This document shows positions 54,641 through 64,000 of a DNA stretch of 64,000 nucleotides, piece by piece; position 1 is the stretch's first letter; every line of letters begins with the position of its first letter. The position numbers and the translations under genes are program-made. Under the pieces are notes generated by a model, which saw nothing but the letters and a program-made list of their open reading frames with translations, was not told where the DNA came from and did no database searches. Source of the stretch: Bugula neritina (lineage: Eukaryota > Bryozoa > Gymnolaemata > Cheilostomatida > Bugulidae); contig OZ037766.1 of assembly GCA_964035545.1 (NCBI GenBank), forward strand, positions 28,524,673 to 28,588,672, given 5' to 3'.

Positions 54641-56798
54641 TCTATTGCAGCCGGAGGTCAAGTACCTGGGGCACGTTGTCGGTCGAAACGGCGTGGCAAC
54701 GGATCCCGAAAAGGTACGGGCGGTAGAAGACTGGGTCACCCCCCAAGACTTGACCGGACTCCAGGCTTTCTTGGGGCTGGTAGGGTATTACAGGCAATAC
54801 ATACCAGACTTTGCGGGCATAGCCCAGCCGTTAAACCGGCTCACCGCAAAGGGAGTGACGTGGCAGTGGACCCCAGTCGAACAAGAAGCATTCGACCGCC
54901 TCAAGGGTTGCCTACTAACGGCGCCCATCTTGGCCTACCCAGACCCCACTCTGGAGTACATCCTCGACACGGACGCCAGTGACCAAAATGTTGGCGCTGT
55001 GCTGTCACAAGTGCAGGAAGGCCGAGAAGTAGTAGTAGCCTATTACAGCAAGTCTCTCTCACCCGCTGAACGAAATTACTGCACTACCCGCAAGGAGCTG
55101 CTGGCAGTAATCAAGTCAGTGAAGCACTTCAGACCATACCTATATGGCAGGAAGTTCCGGCTGCGTACGGATCATGCCTCGCTGATCTGGTTGTGCAAGA
55201 GAGCAGAGCCCTCTAGTCAGGTCGCCCGGTGGCTCGAAATCCTAGCTGAATTCTCATACCGGATCGAACATCGACCGGGCAAGAGACACAGCAATGCGGA
55301 TGGGTTGAGTCGCCGACCTGACGGAGGTTGCAAACAGTGTCTCAACATCGAGAGGAGGGATGGAGGTCCCCCGCGATGCGAGTTGGAGACGCTGGCTCAC
55401 CACGGAGCACCGTTTGACTGGGATCAAGGTCAACTCAGGCAAAGAGTTGATGAATCCCCGGAAGATGTACAAAACCTCTGCGCCAACCCTGTACTGGCCG
55501 GTAATGTTCGAGAGCTGAAAAAGCTCCAAGAAAAGCTGCCTGGAGTAGTGGCAGACATATACCGGGCCAAAAGGGAAGGGCGACGACCCAGCGAGGAACG
55601 CATACGACAGGGTTGCGCCGAATTCCGGCTATACTGTCAGCGTTGGGACTCGCTGCGGATCTGGCAAGATGGGTTGCTAACCATCTCTCTAGCTGCCAGC
55701 GGCAGACACCCGGAAAGGAAGAGGGTAGTCTGCCCCACAGCCATCCGCCGTGAGTTGATTTGGGATACTCACAAACAGGCCCACGCAGGGGTCAAGCGAG
55801 TGATATCCAAATTACGACTCCGGTGGTATTGGCCGCAGATGGAGCGTGACATCCGGCTCAGAGTCAAACAGTGTGAGATCTGCCAGGCCAGTAAGCATAG
55901 CCGCCCCCCTGGTGAAGCAGGACGGCGGAGGCTATATGCTGGTAGGCCCTGGCAAGTAGTCGCTGTAGACCTGGTCGGACCCATGCCCCTGACCCCCAGA
56001 GGCAATAATTGGATCCTAGTACTAACCGACCACTTTACTAGGTGGGCGGATGCTCTGGCTATTCCAGATGCATCAGCCCCAACAGTGGCCAGGGCACTAG
56101 ACCAACATGTATTCTGTTATTTTGGGCTTCCCGAACAGATACACTCTGATCAAGGCGCTCAATTCCAGTCCCAACTGATGAGCGACCTTTGCCACCTCTG
56201 GGGAGTAAATCAGAGCAGGACCACCCCCTACCACCCTCAAGGTAACGGGGTGGTGGACCGCAACAACCGGATGCTAGGTGATGCACTCCGGAGTCTCTTC
56301 CTTGGACGAGGTCAAGAGGAATGGGATACGGTGTTGCCGCAAGTCATGCGTGCATACCGTAGCACCCCACACACCAGTACTGGTGAGACCCCAAACCTCT
56401 TGATGCTCGGGAGAGAGACTCGTGTCCCTGACCATCTCACCTATCACGTTCCAGAGCAAGACCACTCGGTTCACGAGTATGCCAGTGAACTAGTGGAACG
56501 GATGAAGGCCGCACACGATATACTGCGTCAACAGCAGTGGAAGGTGCGGCACGAAGATTCCGATGAACCACCTCTCTATCAAACGGGAGATAAGGTGTGG
56601 ATGGTCAATTACCGTAGGCGTCGCGGACAGGCTGATAAACTGAAGCCTAAGTTCGTAGGCCCCTACGTGGTCGTCGAGGCTATGCCCAATCATACGTACA
56701 AGATTGAGCGCTCAGGACAGGTGTCTATCCAGAATGAGTCTCGCTTGAAACCGTATTGGGCTAGCCCCGACGGAGTGGGAGAAGCCCCCCGTTGTTAG
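54641..56798 (+). CDS. Gypsy pol, second part: RT end, RNase H, integrase
   Basis: Continues pol in a shifted frame. The RT thumb begins with EVKYLGHVV. RNase H keeps its acidic residues (DTDASDQNVG, TRKELLAV, RTDHASL) and HRPGKRHSNADGLSR. The integrase has an HHCC zinc-binding region (HKQAHAG ... CEICQ) and a core with AVDLVGP and HSDQGAQF, but the third catalytic acid is Asp (GAC, 56256-56258, in NGVVDRNNR) where family members normally have Glu. A GPY/F module (FVGPYVVVEAM) ends the domain. The element's own start for this frame is upstream in the RT; the ATG at 54567 is out of context. Confidence 0.9.
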
Positions 56799-57435
56799 AG
56801 CCCAGGAGGCAGAAAACAACGCGCGGGCGACGGCGGCATGGACCTGAATACGAAGTGGTCATACCGCGGGAAGAAAACTTGGTGAGAGAGGAGCGGCAGC
56901 TTTTGTCAACAGAAGCGTGTCCGCCACCGCCAAGTCTAATTCCATCACTTCCAGAAACCGAGCCGGTTCCGGAAGTGCAAACCTCCACGGAGGGAGGGGC
57001 TCCATCCGGAGAACAAGAAGAGGTGACCGCTAACGGTGAAGTAGAGACGCCATTAGAGGCCCCTACTAACGAACCGGCAAGCGTGTCACCCCCCCCCTAG
57101 AAAGGGGACAGCGTACGAGGCAACCCCCCGCATACTTGAAGGACTTCGTATGTGACTGCATTAGAAGCGGTGCACATGAAAGTCTAGGGGAAAACCGTAC
57201 GATAGAATGTTGGAGTTGTGAACCCCACGCAAATATCAACTTTTGCGAGGGCGGAATAGTGGGAGGAATTAATGCGCGTAAAGCAAATAGTTCCGACCTC
57301 GTGCCTCAGAAACGATACTCAGCCTTTTCTTATGCTGACATCGCCAAAGGCAGACGTATCTCACAACCAGCTCCAACCTTACCAAGAACGTTGAGTATGG
57401 ACATTAATACCGAGTTCCCAGGTAAGCCAGTATAA
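56792..57435 (+). pseudogene. Gypsy pol C-terminal tail, split over two frames
   Basis: A Pro/Glu-rich stretch (56792-57100) runs into a 9-C run (57089-57097), after which the frame changes and RGQRTRQPPAYLKDFVCD appears, the basic-then-YLKDF ending common in gypsy integrases. The downstream part (to 57435) has two Cys pairs (CDC, CWSC) and no recognised domain. A GGTAAG donor-like site lies at its end, just before ORF3. Confidence 0.55.
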
Positions 57436-57452
57436 GTCTTGTATTCCTATTC

Positions 57453-58526
57453 ATGGAAACGGGCTCGATGCCAGTAAATTCTGAACTAATTCAGCAGATT
57501 GAATCAGAATTACTGGGAACCACGTTTCATGTGAATGACGATGAAGACACTGTAAAGGCCGACGGTCTGTTAGACCTGGAGCTAGACACTGTTCTTGGTC
57601 AGTCCACACATGATCTATCGGTTCCTCGAGTGCATACCAAAAGCTGTGACTCTCAGGCTAGCAACGGTCGACAGTCACTAGAATTATGTTGTAAAGATCC
57701 ACCGCGATCTAACAATAATTCTACTTTTGTAGACACACTCGCGCCCGTCTCTCCGGGCATGCCTTCTCTAGAGATGGCGTGGGACCCAGAGCCAGCCCCA
57801 ACAACTTCTACAACCAGGCAACTGCCACCCCAGTTGGAAGCAACCTCCAACTGGATTACCCCTGCCACAGAGAGAGAGATTAGGACCCATCAAGGAGGTG
57901 AGAGTAATCGTGAATGCAACCTCTGCCAGCAGCGATTCACAACCCACCGCAGACTAAAAGTACACTTGCCGCAGCACTACATCACCACTTTCTGCCCTTG
58001 CGGAGAATATAGCTACAATCGTGATTACCTATTGCGGCACCAACGTACTATGCAGTGTTATCAAGGGCATGTCTATGAAGTAGACGAATCATCCTATCCT
58101 GCCTTTCTCAACGCCATCAAACCACTCATCACTGACTCAGCTCGGCTATCTCGCCTGGAGCAAGGCTTCCCTTCCCCGCGACCCATCATCTCTGGAGCCG
58201 CAGATAAACCTACACAGTCTACTAACTCTCCACCTCACAGTCCTCTGCGCATGCCGCATACCTTTCCTCGTGTCGTACTACAGAGGGTAGACACAAATGC
58301 GTATACACTCCCTCCTCCCCTTCCATCCTCAGAGCGGAAAAGACACAGACAGCCGACTTCCTCTCGCTCATCCCCCTGGGCCCGCAACCTACGTGAAGTA
58401 GAAGCTAGGGCACACGACTTGGAGCAAGAAGTGTACAGACTGGCCCCACGGGTGCAGGCTGCATCCAGTGAACTCAAATATTTACAGGAGTCTATTAAAC
58501 GCATGAAGCGTGCGGCCCGCAGTTAA
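57453..58526 (+). CDS. Gypsy ORF3: zinc-finger and coiled-coil protein, 357 aa
   Basis: An intact 357-codon ORF between pol and the 3' LTR, in the sense orientation. Residues 1-150 are acidic and Ser/Thr/Pro-rich. In the middle is a C2H2 finger (CNLCQQRF ... HLPQH) followed by a second Cys/His cluster (CPCG ... RHQRTMQC). A Ser/Pro-rich linker leads to a basic and heptad-like C-terminus (LEQEVYRLAPRVQAASSELK). Most gypsy elements end with pol or carry an env. This ORF has no signal peptide or membrane segment, so it is not env-like. DNA or RNA binding is inferred from the fingers. Being intact while gag-pol is broken is notable. Confidence 0.75.
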   Translation: METGSMPVNSELIQQIESELLGTTFHVNDDEDTVKADGLLDLELDTVLGQSTHDLSVPRVHTKSCDSQASNGRQSLELCCKDPPRSNNNSTFVDTLAPVSPGMPSLEMAWDPEPAPTTSTTRQLPPQLEATSNWITPATEREIRTHQGGESNRECNLCQQRFTTHRRLKVHLPQHYITTFCPCGEYSYNRDYLLRHQRTMQCYQGHVYEVDESSYPAFLNAIKPLITDSARLSRLEQGFPSPRPIISGAADKPTQSTNSPPHSPLRMPHTFPRVVLQRVDTNAYTLPPPLPSSERKRHRQPTSSRSSPWARNLREVEARAHDLEQEVYRLAPRVQAASSELKYLQESIKRMKRAARS

Positions 58527-58794
58527 CTTGAGTCTACCTACAATTCCATACTACTCTTCCCCTACCTCTCTGTGGCATTCCCTACCGTAATGGTGGCACG
58601 TACTCTACATGTAGATAGGACCTTCTCTTACTTATTACTTATTGTGCACGTTATATATACCTGTATATTTTATCAGTTGTTTTTTTTTTGTATATACTTT
58701 TATACTGTTCTCTTACCCCCCCCACAACGAAGTATACGTTTTTTTATGTGAATTTTTTTTTATCAGAAAGTGGGCTTTCTGCTGGAGGGGGCAG
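58527..58794 (+). other. Gypsy 3' untranslated region and polypurine tract
   Basis: Non-coding, with T-rich stretches. The purine tract GGAGGGGGCAG (58784-58794) abuts the 3' LTR and would prime plus-strand DNA synthesis. Confidence 0.7.
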
Positions 58795-59100
58795 TGTGGT
58801 GGCTCGTGGAGCTACCAGCAACACAATACGCAAGGTTGTGTATTGACCCGGAACAATGTATTAGCCAATTAGCTAGGCTGTTTTATGAGTAAGAGTAGCA
58901 GCTTCGCGCTACTAGCTCAGTTGAGGATAGTGCTGTAAATTAAATAGACGTGTGTATCATTACTGTTGTACATTAGATTTTATTATGTATTCTTGTATTA
59001 AAATATAACGATATCTACTCGACTTAACTCGGTGAAGTTTCTCTAGTGATAAATAGACTCTCTTGGTGGCACATCAACCCTAAATCTGGAAAACATAACA
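58795..59100 (+). repeat. 3' LTR of the gypsy element
   Basis: 306 bases, near-identical to the 5' LTR, followed directly by the displaced target sequence ATATATACTAG of unit D. Confidence 0.95.
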
Positions 59101-60423
59101 ATATATACTAGTAGCACCCTGGTTTGCTAAAAGAACTTCATATCACAAAGTTATTTCAGCAATGCATAGTTTTCTTTATACCAATAAGATGTAAAAGTTC
59201 AAAAGCAGTTTATATCTACAAAAAACTGATATTTAAAATCCAATGAGTTAAGTCAGTAAAAGCATACACATATTACATCATTAAAACAATACATGAGTTC
59301 CATTGCCTCAAATTACTCATGGTGCTATATTGAAGCAGAATTTCAAACGAAAGTTTTGCTTTATTTGAGGCAGAAGTGTTTTGTTGCAAAAAGCTTTCCA
59401 GTGACTTTTACCAAGAGTTTAAAAGAAAAGGCATTAACCCCTAGGACTGATTTAAATAATGTCAGTGACTTGCAAAACAGGGGCTGTTATATCTTTAATG
59501 GTGTACATAGTTTCTTTTTTCTTCTCAAATCTATTTTAATTACCTATTATCCTTTTACATTTTTTACACGATTATAAAAGCATTTTTTAAAACTTTTATC
59601 GTGCATGTGAATGACTAGGCATTTATTAATGATTATATTGGATGGGAAGGATAATTTTAGACTAAAGATTTTTTCTCAATTGTTGAAGAATTTAAACTCA
59701 CTGCTACTCAAATTGTAATGCAACAGTTATATGACGGAGCAGTGATCACTAAAACACTTAAATAGTTGCATAAACTGACGTAAATGGTTTTCGAAACATT
59801 GTCCTAGCAGTGTACAACATGTCCTAGCAGCTTACAAGACTACAATAGTAATTATATAACCAGGGCCTCATAAGCACTGAAACCTAATATTATCAGTTTA
59901 TCATATTCATACACTTGTTTTGTTAGTATTTCCACTGCAGTGACAGTAAAAGTGGAAAATAAAGTGACAGGTAAAAGCCATATATATAATTATTTGAATG
60001 CCAGAAATAGTCTGAGCATTGTTTTTATTCTACAATATATAAAAATATGAAGTCAACATAATTATTACATTACTAATATTGCAACAGTTCAATGTTCCTA
60101 TATTACCAAACATAAAATATTTAAATTAGTGAAACATGATATTAAAACCCAAATAACATTAGTTATCATAGAAATTATACTTTGAAAAGCTAACAGGAAT
60201 TCAGGTGCTGTTATAAATATAAGATTATAAATGGAGGCAGCTAATAAATTTGTAAGCTTGACAAAATTTTATTCCAGGTTTAGTCTGCTATAATTATTGA
60301 TACCATAAGATGTAAAATAGTTCAGTGCTATAAGTTGTACTGGAAAAATTTGTAGAATTTTCATAACAAATAAATGCATTTGCATTTATTCTAGACGAGC
60401 TCTATAAAAGTTTTACATCACAT
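59101..60423. other. 3' spacer of unit D, right of the gypsy insertion
   Basis: Continues the spacer broken at 51660. It is closest to unit B (for example the shared CCTAGCAGTGTACAACATG near 59800 and 32980). No gene. Confidence 0.6.
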
Positions 60424-61559
60424 TCACAAGATATTGTAAATCTTTAAAGATTTGCCACAAACTGTCAGCAGTTCATCTCCATTAATTGAGACAGAGTCTG
60501 CATCTCCAACATTACCAAGATGTGTATTCACGCATTTACCTGAAATAAAATAGTAAACTCTTAAATTATACTTCAGTGAGATGCAACATATAAATAAATG
60601 GCACTAATTATTACCAGCATTTATGCTTAAGACTTGCCAGTGCACAAACTGCAACAGACTTCTGTAAACACAATACAACACTTGCATATTACTATAAAAA
60701 CATCATGACAACAGAGATTTATACAGTTAGTAATATGTATATTAACCAAATACCATAGTCAATTATAGTGACATTATATTACAAATTAGGACAAAAGCTC
60801 TAAACCAGTCTTTTTTCCTTAGTAGACTACTCTGCCTACAGCCTCCCTGAATCACTCAGTATAACACAGTACAGTACTCACCTGTATCACAGTCCAACTC
60901 AGAAACCTCCCCATCTTTTCCTATAACCAATATTTTGCTGCCTCTGTAACAAACAACTGATTGTGGCTCTTTAATAGCTGCAGAAGTCCAAACCACTTGC
61001 CCACTGCTGATGTTGATCAGGGAGATGGTACTTTTAACTGAGACGGCAACACAGTCTGCCCTCACAGGACATATGCCATTTGTATCACCATCAGAGTTGA
61101 ACGAAATTTCTTGGATAATCTTACCATGCAATGTGTACACTGACACTGTTCTCTTACCACAATTTCTTACAACTATTCTGTCCCCTACTGCAGTAAGTAA
61201 GTTTCCATCACTACTAGAATCATGATGATCCCACTGACGTAGTAACTTGCCGTTCAGGTCACTGACAAATATTCTCCATGGCTTGCCATAGTTTAACAAG
61301 TAAATTTCATTATTGTAAGCAGTCATTCCATTTACGGCGCCAGTACTAAAAGCTTTTTTTATATATTTTGTTGTCAAACTATTTATATCTAATGAGAGTA
61401 TATCACTTCTTCGTGACGTGAAATATGTTGTATCATTCATGACATTCAAGTGATTAAAACCACTCTGCACAAACTTAAATAATTTAGTCAAATGAATACT
61501 GGTAGGATTCAGAGCCACACAGCCATGTTTGATTTCAATCTCCGCAGTCCGATATTTTC
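60424..61559 (-). CDS. TRIM-like gene 5 (unit D), last two exons only
   Basis: Exons 61559-60882 (propeller) and 60539-60424 (stop) are open, with intact splice sites and the same phases as genes 2-4. Exon 7 begins GKYRTAEIEIKHG like gene 4, but a segment after it (about 61480) differs from all other copies. Exon 8 is like gene 3. Exons 1-6 are not in the window: intron 6 is interrupted by a copia element from 62005 onward. The gene may be complete beyond the window or may be a disrupted pseudogene. The longer ORF to 61698 is intron read-through. Confidence 0.75.
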
Positions 61560-61600
61560 CTAAAAGCAGAAAATAGTAACTATAGCTATCTTCTTCTTCA

Positions 61601-61821
61601 CATTTAAACGACTTTAGGTAAAATGGCACGAATGTAAAGGACGTAAGAATGGCACACAGATGTTGGGTTTTCCCAAACTCCAAGCTCAAACCCCCCACCC
61701 CAAACCCTCATATTGAGAATGCGCCATTTTTACCTACTTTGCTACTTATGCCATTATTACCTGTGCCATTTTAGCTGTGCCACTTTTACCGGTGCCACTT
61801 TTGCTGGACACACATTTAAAC
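61601..61821. mobile_element. Foldback (MITE-like) insertion in intron 6 of gene 5
   Basis: A 203-bp insert (61610-61812) between two copies of CATTTAAAC, at the same site as in gene 4. It has extra GTGCCA-type sub-repeats, so it is either an expanded version or the form from which the shorter unit C copy was deleted. Confidence 0.7.
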
Positions 61822-62004
61822 AATATCTACAGTTAATCAGAATAATACTAAACAACAAACAAAACTAAACTCTGACATTGATCACAGAATTCTTTACTAG
61901 ATAATAGATGTTATATAATCTATATAAATAGGCAATGGTGAAAATTTAGAAGATGTCCTGATACACAATAGCTCTAGAGAAAACTACTAGAATTGCATAA
62001 CTTC

Positions 62005-62290
62005 TGTTGAATGTGTGGCCATTGTGTAGAGTATTAATTGTGAAATAGGCTTTGGGTATTTATATTGATTGCTGATTCAACTTATCAAGCAAACTGATTG
62101 AATGATTTAATTAATTGTTAATAAAACATTTATTGGAATGAAAAATATCATGATATGGTTTTGTGCAACATAAAACGGAAGAGAGGGGTAACAAGTATAT
62201 AGCGATTCTAGTACATAAATTAATTAGTATATTGTCACGTGATTGTCATGAATGTGATTAGCGATAGGATCGCATAATTGTTTCTCAACA
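62005..62290 (-). repeat. 3' LTR of the copia element
   Basis: About 286 bases that read TGTTGAGAAACA ... CATTCAACA on the minus strand, bounded by short inverted repeats. The purine-rich GAGGGTGCG just before it on the minus strand would be the polypurine tract. The second LTR is outside the window, so the boundary is inferred from the TG/CA ends. Confidence 0.7.
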
Positions 62291-62297
62291 CGCACCC

Positions 62298-64000
62298 TCA
62301 AGCATGTGATTCGATAGCTAATAGCTCCAGTGCAATTCTGGGATTGGTTTTAGGCAAGCTCTTAGTCATGAAATCGGCAGAGTTCTTCACTCCTTTGATG
62401 TGTTGGTACACTATAGTGGTTTGCTCTCTGACAAAGTGGGACCTAATATCAATGTGTTTGCTCCTCTGATGTGAGTATGGTTTTCCCTTAGTGAGGGCAA
62501 TGGCTCCAAGGTTGTCGGTGAAAAGTGTGTTAGGGTTATGCTGTTTCATCTTGAATGTTTTGCACAAAGTCTGTAGGAATAGCATCTCTTTTGTAGCTTT
62601 GGCTAATGCCATGTATTCAGCCTCACATGATGATAAGGCCACTGTGGGCTGTCGTTGGCTGTTCTAAATTATAGGGGCTCCACCCAGTGTGAATACATAT
62701 CCTGTTGTTGATCTTCGTGTAGAGGTTTCTTCGCCCCAATCTGCATCCACATAGCCCACTAGTTATTGTTGATTGGGAGTGAATCTGAGATTGAACTCTT
62801 TAGTACCTTTAAGGTATCATAGCAGCCGTTTCAGGGCAGCAATATGTGCAGGTCCAGGTCTTTCTAGGTGTTGTGAGAGCTTTCCAATGATCCATGCTGG
62901 GTCTGGACATGTGGCGGTCATAAGGTATATGAGAGAACCTATAACCTGCCTGTAGGGGTAGTCCTTTGAAAGCTCATATTCGTCGTCTGTTGCTTTTTCT
63001 AGTTGTAAGTCCTTTTCAGCAGGAGTATATACAGAGTTGCAATCTGCCATATTGTAGGTGTTCAGCAGCGTGTCTATGTAGCGCTCTTGAGACATAATGT
63101 ACTGGTCCTCATGTCTCCTAAAGTCTATCCCCCAGGAACCAGCTTAATTCTCCTCTATTAACCATGTTAAATTTTTGTTGCATCATAGATTTGGTTTGTG
63201 TTATTCTGTTGTCTCTCGGCAGCAGAGAAGGATGTCCTCAACCCAGAAAAGAATGATGGTGTTGGCTGATTTATCTGAAGGGTCCTCTTTTGAGTATAGA
63301 CAATGGTCTCCGGCACCAGATGTGAAGCTTTGCTCCTTGAGGAAAGCGGTCAGTGTTTGGTGCCAATTGCGTCTGCTTTGTTTGAGGCCATATATGAATT
63401 TGTTGAGACAGGAAAGCTTCCCTTGGTTGCTGGTTTCTTCGTACCCTTCAGGCTGTTGTGGATAGATTTCCTTATCGATTGGTGCGTTGAGGTACGCTCC
63501 TTTAACATCTAGTTGATGTATCTTCATGTTTTCATTTGCTTTTTTCTGTAACAGCAATCTGATCGATGTGAATCTGGTGGTTGGACTGTAAGTTTCGTCA
63601 TAGTCAACTCCTTGTATTTGTGAAAATCCTTTTGCTACGTATCTAGCTATATAATGAGTCTCACCTGAGGTTTTTTCCCTGCTTGAGGGTATAAACCCAT
63701 CTCTGCCCTTGGTCTTTTTTCTGTCTTCAGGTAGCGGCTGGATAGACCAGGTGTTTGAATCACGTAGGGTGTTCATTTCTTTGTCCATAGCTCTATTCCA
63801 GGCTTCTTTATTTTTTGAATTTACAGCTTCTTGGTAGGACTGTGGTAAGTTCGCCATCAGTGAGCAAGCATAGTCGGTGTCTTCTATGCATAGTCCTGTA
63901 GGTATGTAGGAAGCTTTCGTTTTCGTTCTGACTTACGTAGTCCAGGTTAGTCCGTGGCATTTGCTGAATCTGGTGCAAATTCTTGTGGCATGGTATTCTG
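62298..64000 (-). pseudogene. Copia pol remnant: reverse transcriptase and RNase H
   Basis: 63857-63201 encodes RT (YVAKGFSQIQGVDYDETYSP, QLDVKGAYLNAPI). The active-site motif that is normally YVDD reads WVED, so the first catalytic Asp is lost. 63095-62817 (SQERYIDTLL ... GSLIYLMTATCPDPAW) continues after a stop and a one-base shift at a G run. Further stops precede YLKGTKEFNLRF, LVGYVDADWG and NSQRQPTVALSSCEAEYMAL of the RNase H. The tail TDNLGAIALTKG ... SKHIDIRSHFV is open to 62298. Upstream of 63857 a further frame change separates an RKRKLPTYLQDY-type stretch. Clearly dead. Confidence 0.88.

Larger units (their letters stand above)
51661..59100 (+). mobile_element. Ty3/gypsy LTR retrotransposon, 7.44 kb, with extra zinc-finger ORF
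   Basis: Two 306-bp LTRs (TGTGGTGG...ATAACA) bound gag, protease, reverse transcriptase, RNase H, integrase with a GPY/F end, and a third ORF. A purine tract (GGAGGGGGCAG, ending 58794) precedes the 3' LTR. Units B and C keep the empty site; ATAT is duplicated at the ends (4 bp, or 5 bp if the last LTR base is counted as target). The element is much richer in GC than its surroundings and sits in the 3' spacer of unit D. The domain order PR-RT-RH-IN defines the Ty3/gypsy group. Frameshifts and two in-frame stops interrupt gag-pol. Confidence 0.96.
62005..64000 (-). mobile_element. Ty1/copia retrotransposon, 3' part, decayed
   Basis: Read on the minus strand, reverse transcriptase, RNase H and a 3' LTR follow in copia order. 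The 5' part lies beyond the window. It sits in intron 6 of the fourth minus-strand TRIM-like gene, in the same orientation as that gene. Confidence 0.9.

Noticed and set aside
52486-56988. Many antisense ORFs of 60-110 codons across the gypsy element
   Set aside because: They are shadows of the GC-rich gag-pol frames and match no known family.
57453-58526. Idea that ORF3 of the gypsy element is an env gene
   Set aside because: No signal peptide, membrane segment or fusion-protein features; the Cys/His pattern is that of zinc fingers.
60424-61559. Calling the fourth minus-strand TRIM-like gene a truncated pseudogene
   Set aside because: The two exons are open with good splice sites, and the missing exons may lie beyond the copia insertion outside the window.
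61560-61698. N-terminal extension of the propeller ORF in unit D
   Set aside because: Same reason as in unit C: intron and foldback sequence.

Overview
This window looks like AT-rich nuclear DNA from an invertebrate animal. The host genes are split by short spliceosomal introns with GT/AG borders and have AATAAA-type polyadenylation signals. Protein types (TRIM-like RING/B-box/propeller genes, a GT10 fucosyltransferase, a Ser/Thr-type kinase), long microsatellites and Ty3/gypsy, Ty1/copia and hAT-like elements fit a marine lophotrochozoan (mollusc, annelid, bryozoan or similar). The phylum cannot be fixed from the sequence alone.

Layout. Positions 1-6.2 kb (minus strand) hold a multi-exon protein kinase gene whose exon phases all agree; its 5' end is unresolved. 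A foldback block of degenerate TAATAC/TAATAG repeats lies at 6.6-7.35 kb. A single-exon type II membrane alpha-fucosyltransferase is at 9.48-10.89 kb (+). From 10.9 to 19.7 kb there is intergenic DNA with a 290-bp (TC)n tract, diverged inverted repeats, a 38-bp perfect palindrome, a weak ORF cluster and a 1.15-kb ACAC/AAAACAC array.

The centre (19.7-62 kb) is a TRIM-like gene cluster. Gene 1 (+, 19714-23565, 7 exons, 517 aa) is followed by a tandem array of ~8.5-kb units. Each unit carries a minus-strand 8-exon TRIM-like gene (RING, two B-boxes, coiled coil, beta-propeller) plus, on the plus strand, a copy of the last exon of the gene-1 type. Three minus-strand genes are complete (581, 587 and 586 aa). 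The fourth shows only its last two exons because a copia element sits in its intron 6 and the window ends there. The three downstream plus-strand last exons are orphans: the duplicated segment starts inside intron 6 of a gene-1-like gene. Different parts of the units are most similar to different partners, which suggests unequal exchange or gene conversion.

Mobile elements inserted into the array can be defined precisely because sister units keep the empty sites: a 2.0-kb hAT-like foldback element (8-bp target duplication), a small foldback insertion in intron 6 of units C and D (9-bp duplication), a 7.44-kb Ty3/gypsy element with two 306-bp LTRs that differ at one position, and a decayed Ty1/copia element at the right end. 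The gypsy element has an unusual extra ORF after pol that encodes a C2H2-zinc-finger/coiled-coil protein. Its gag-pol is interrupted by frameshifts (mostly at homopolymers) and in-frame stops despite the near-identical LTRs.
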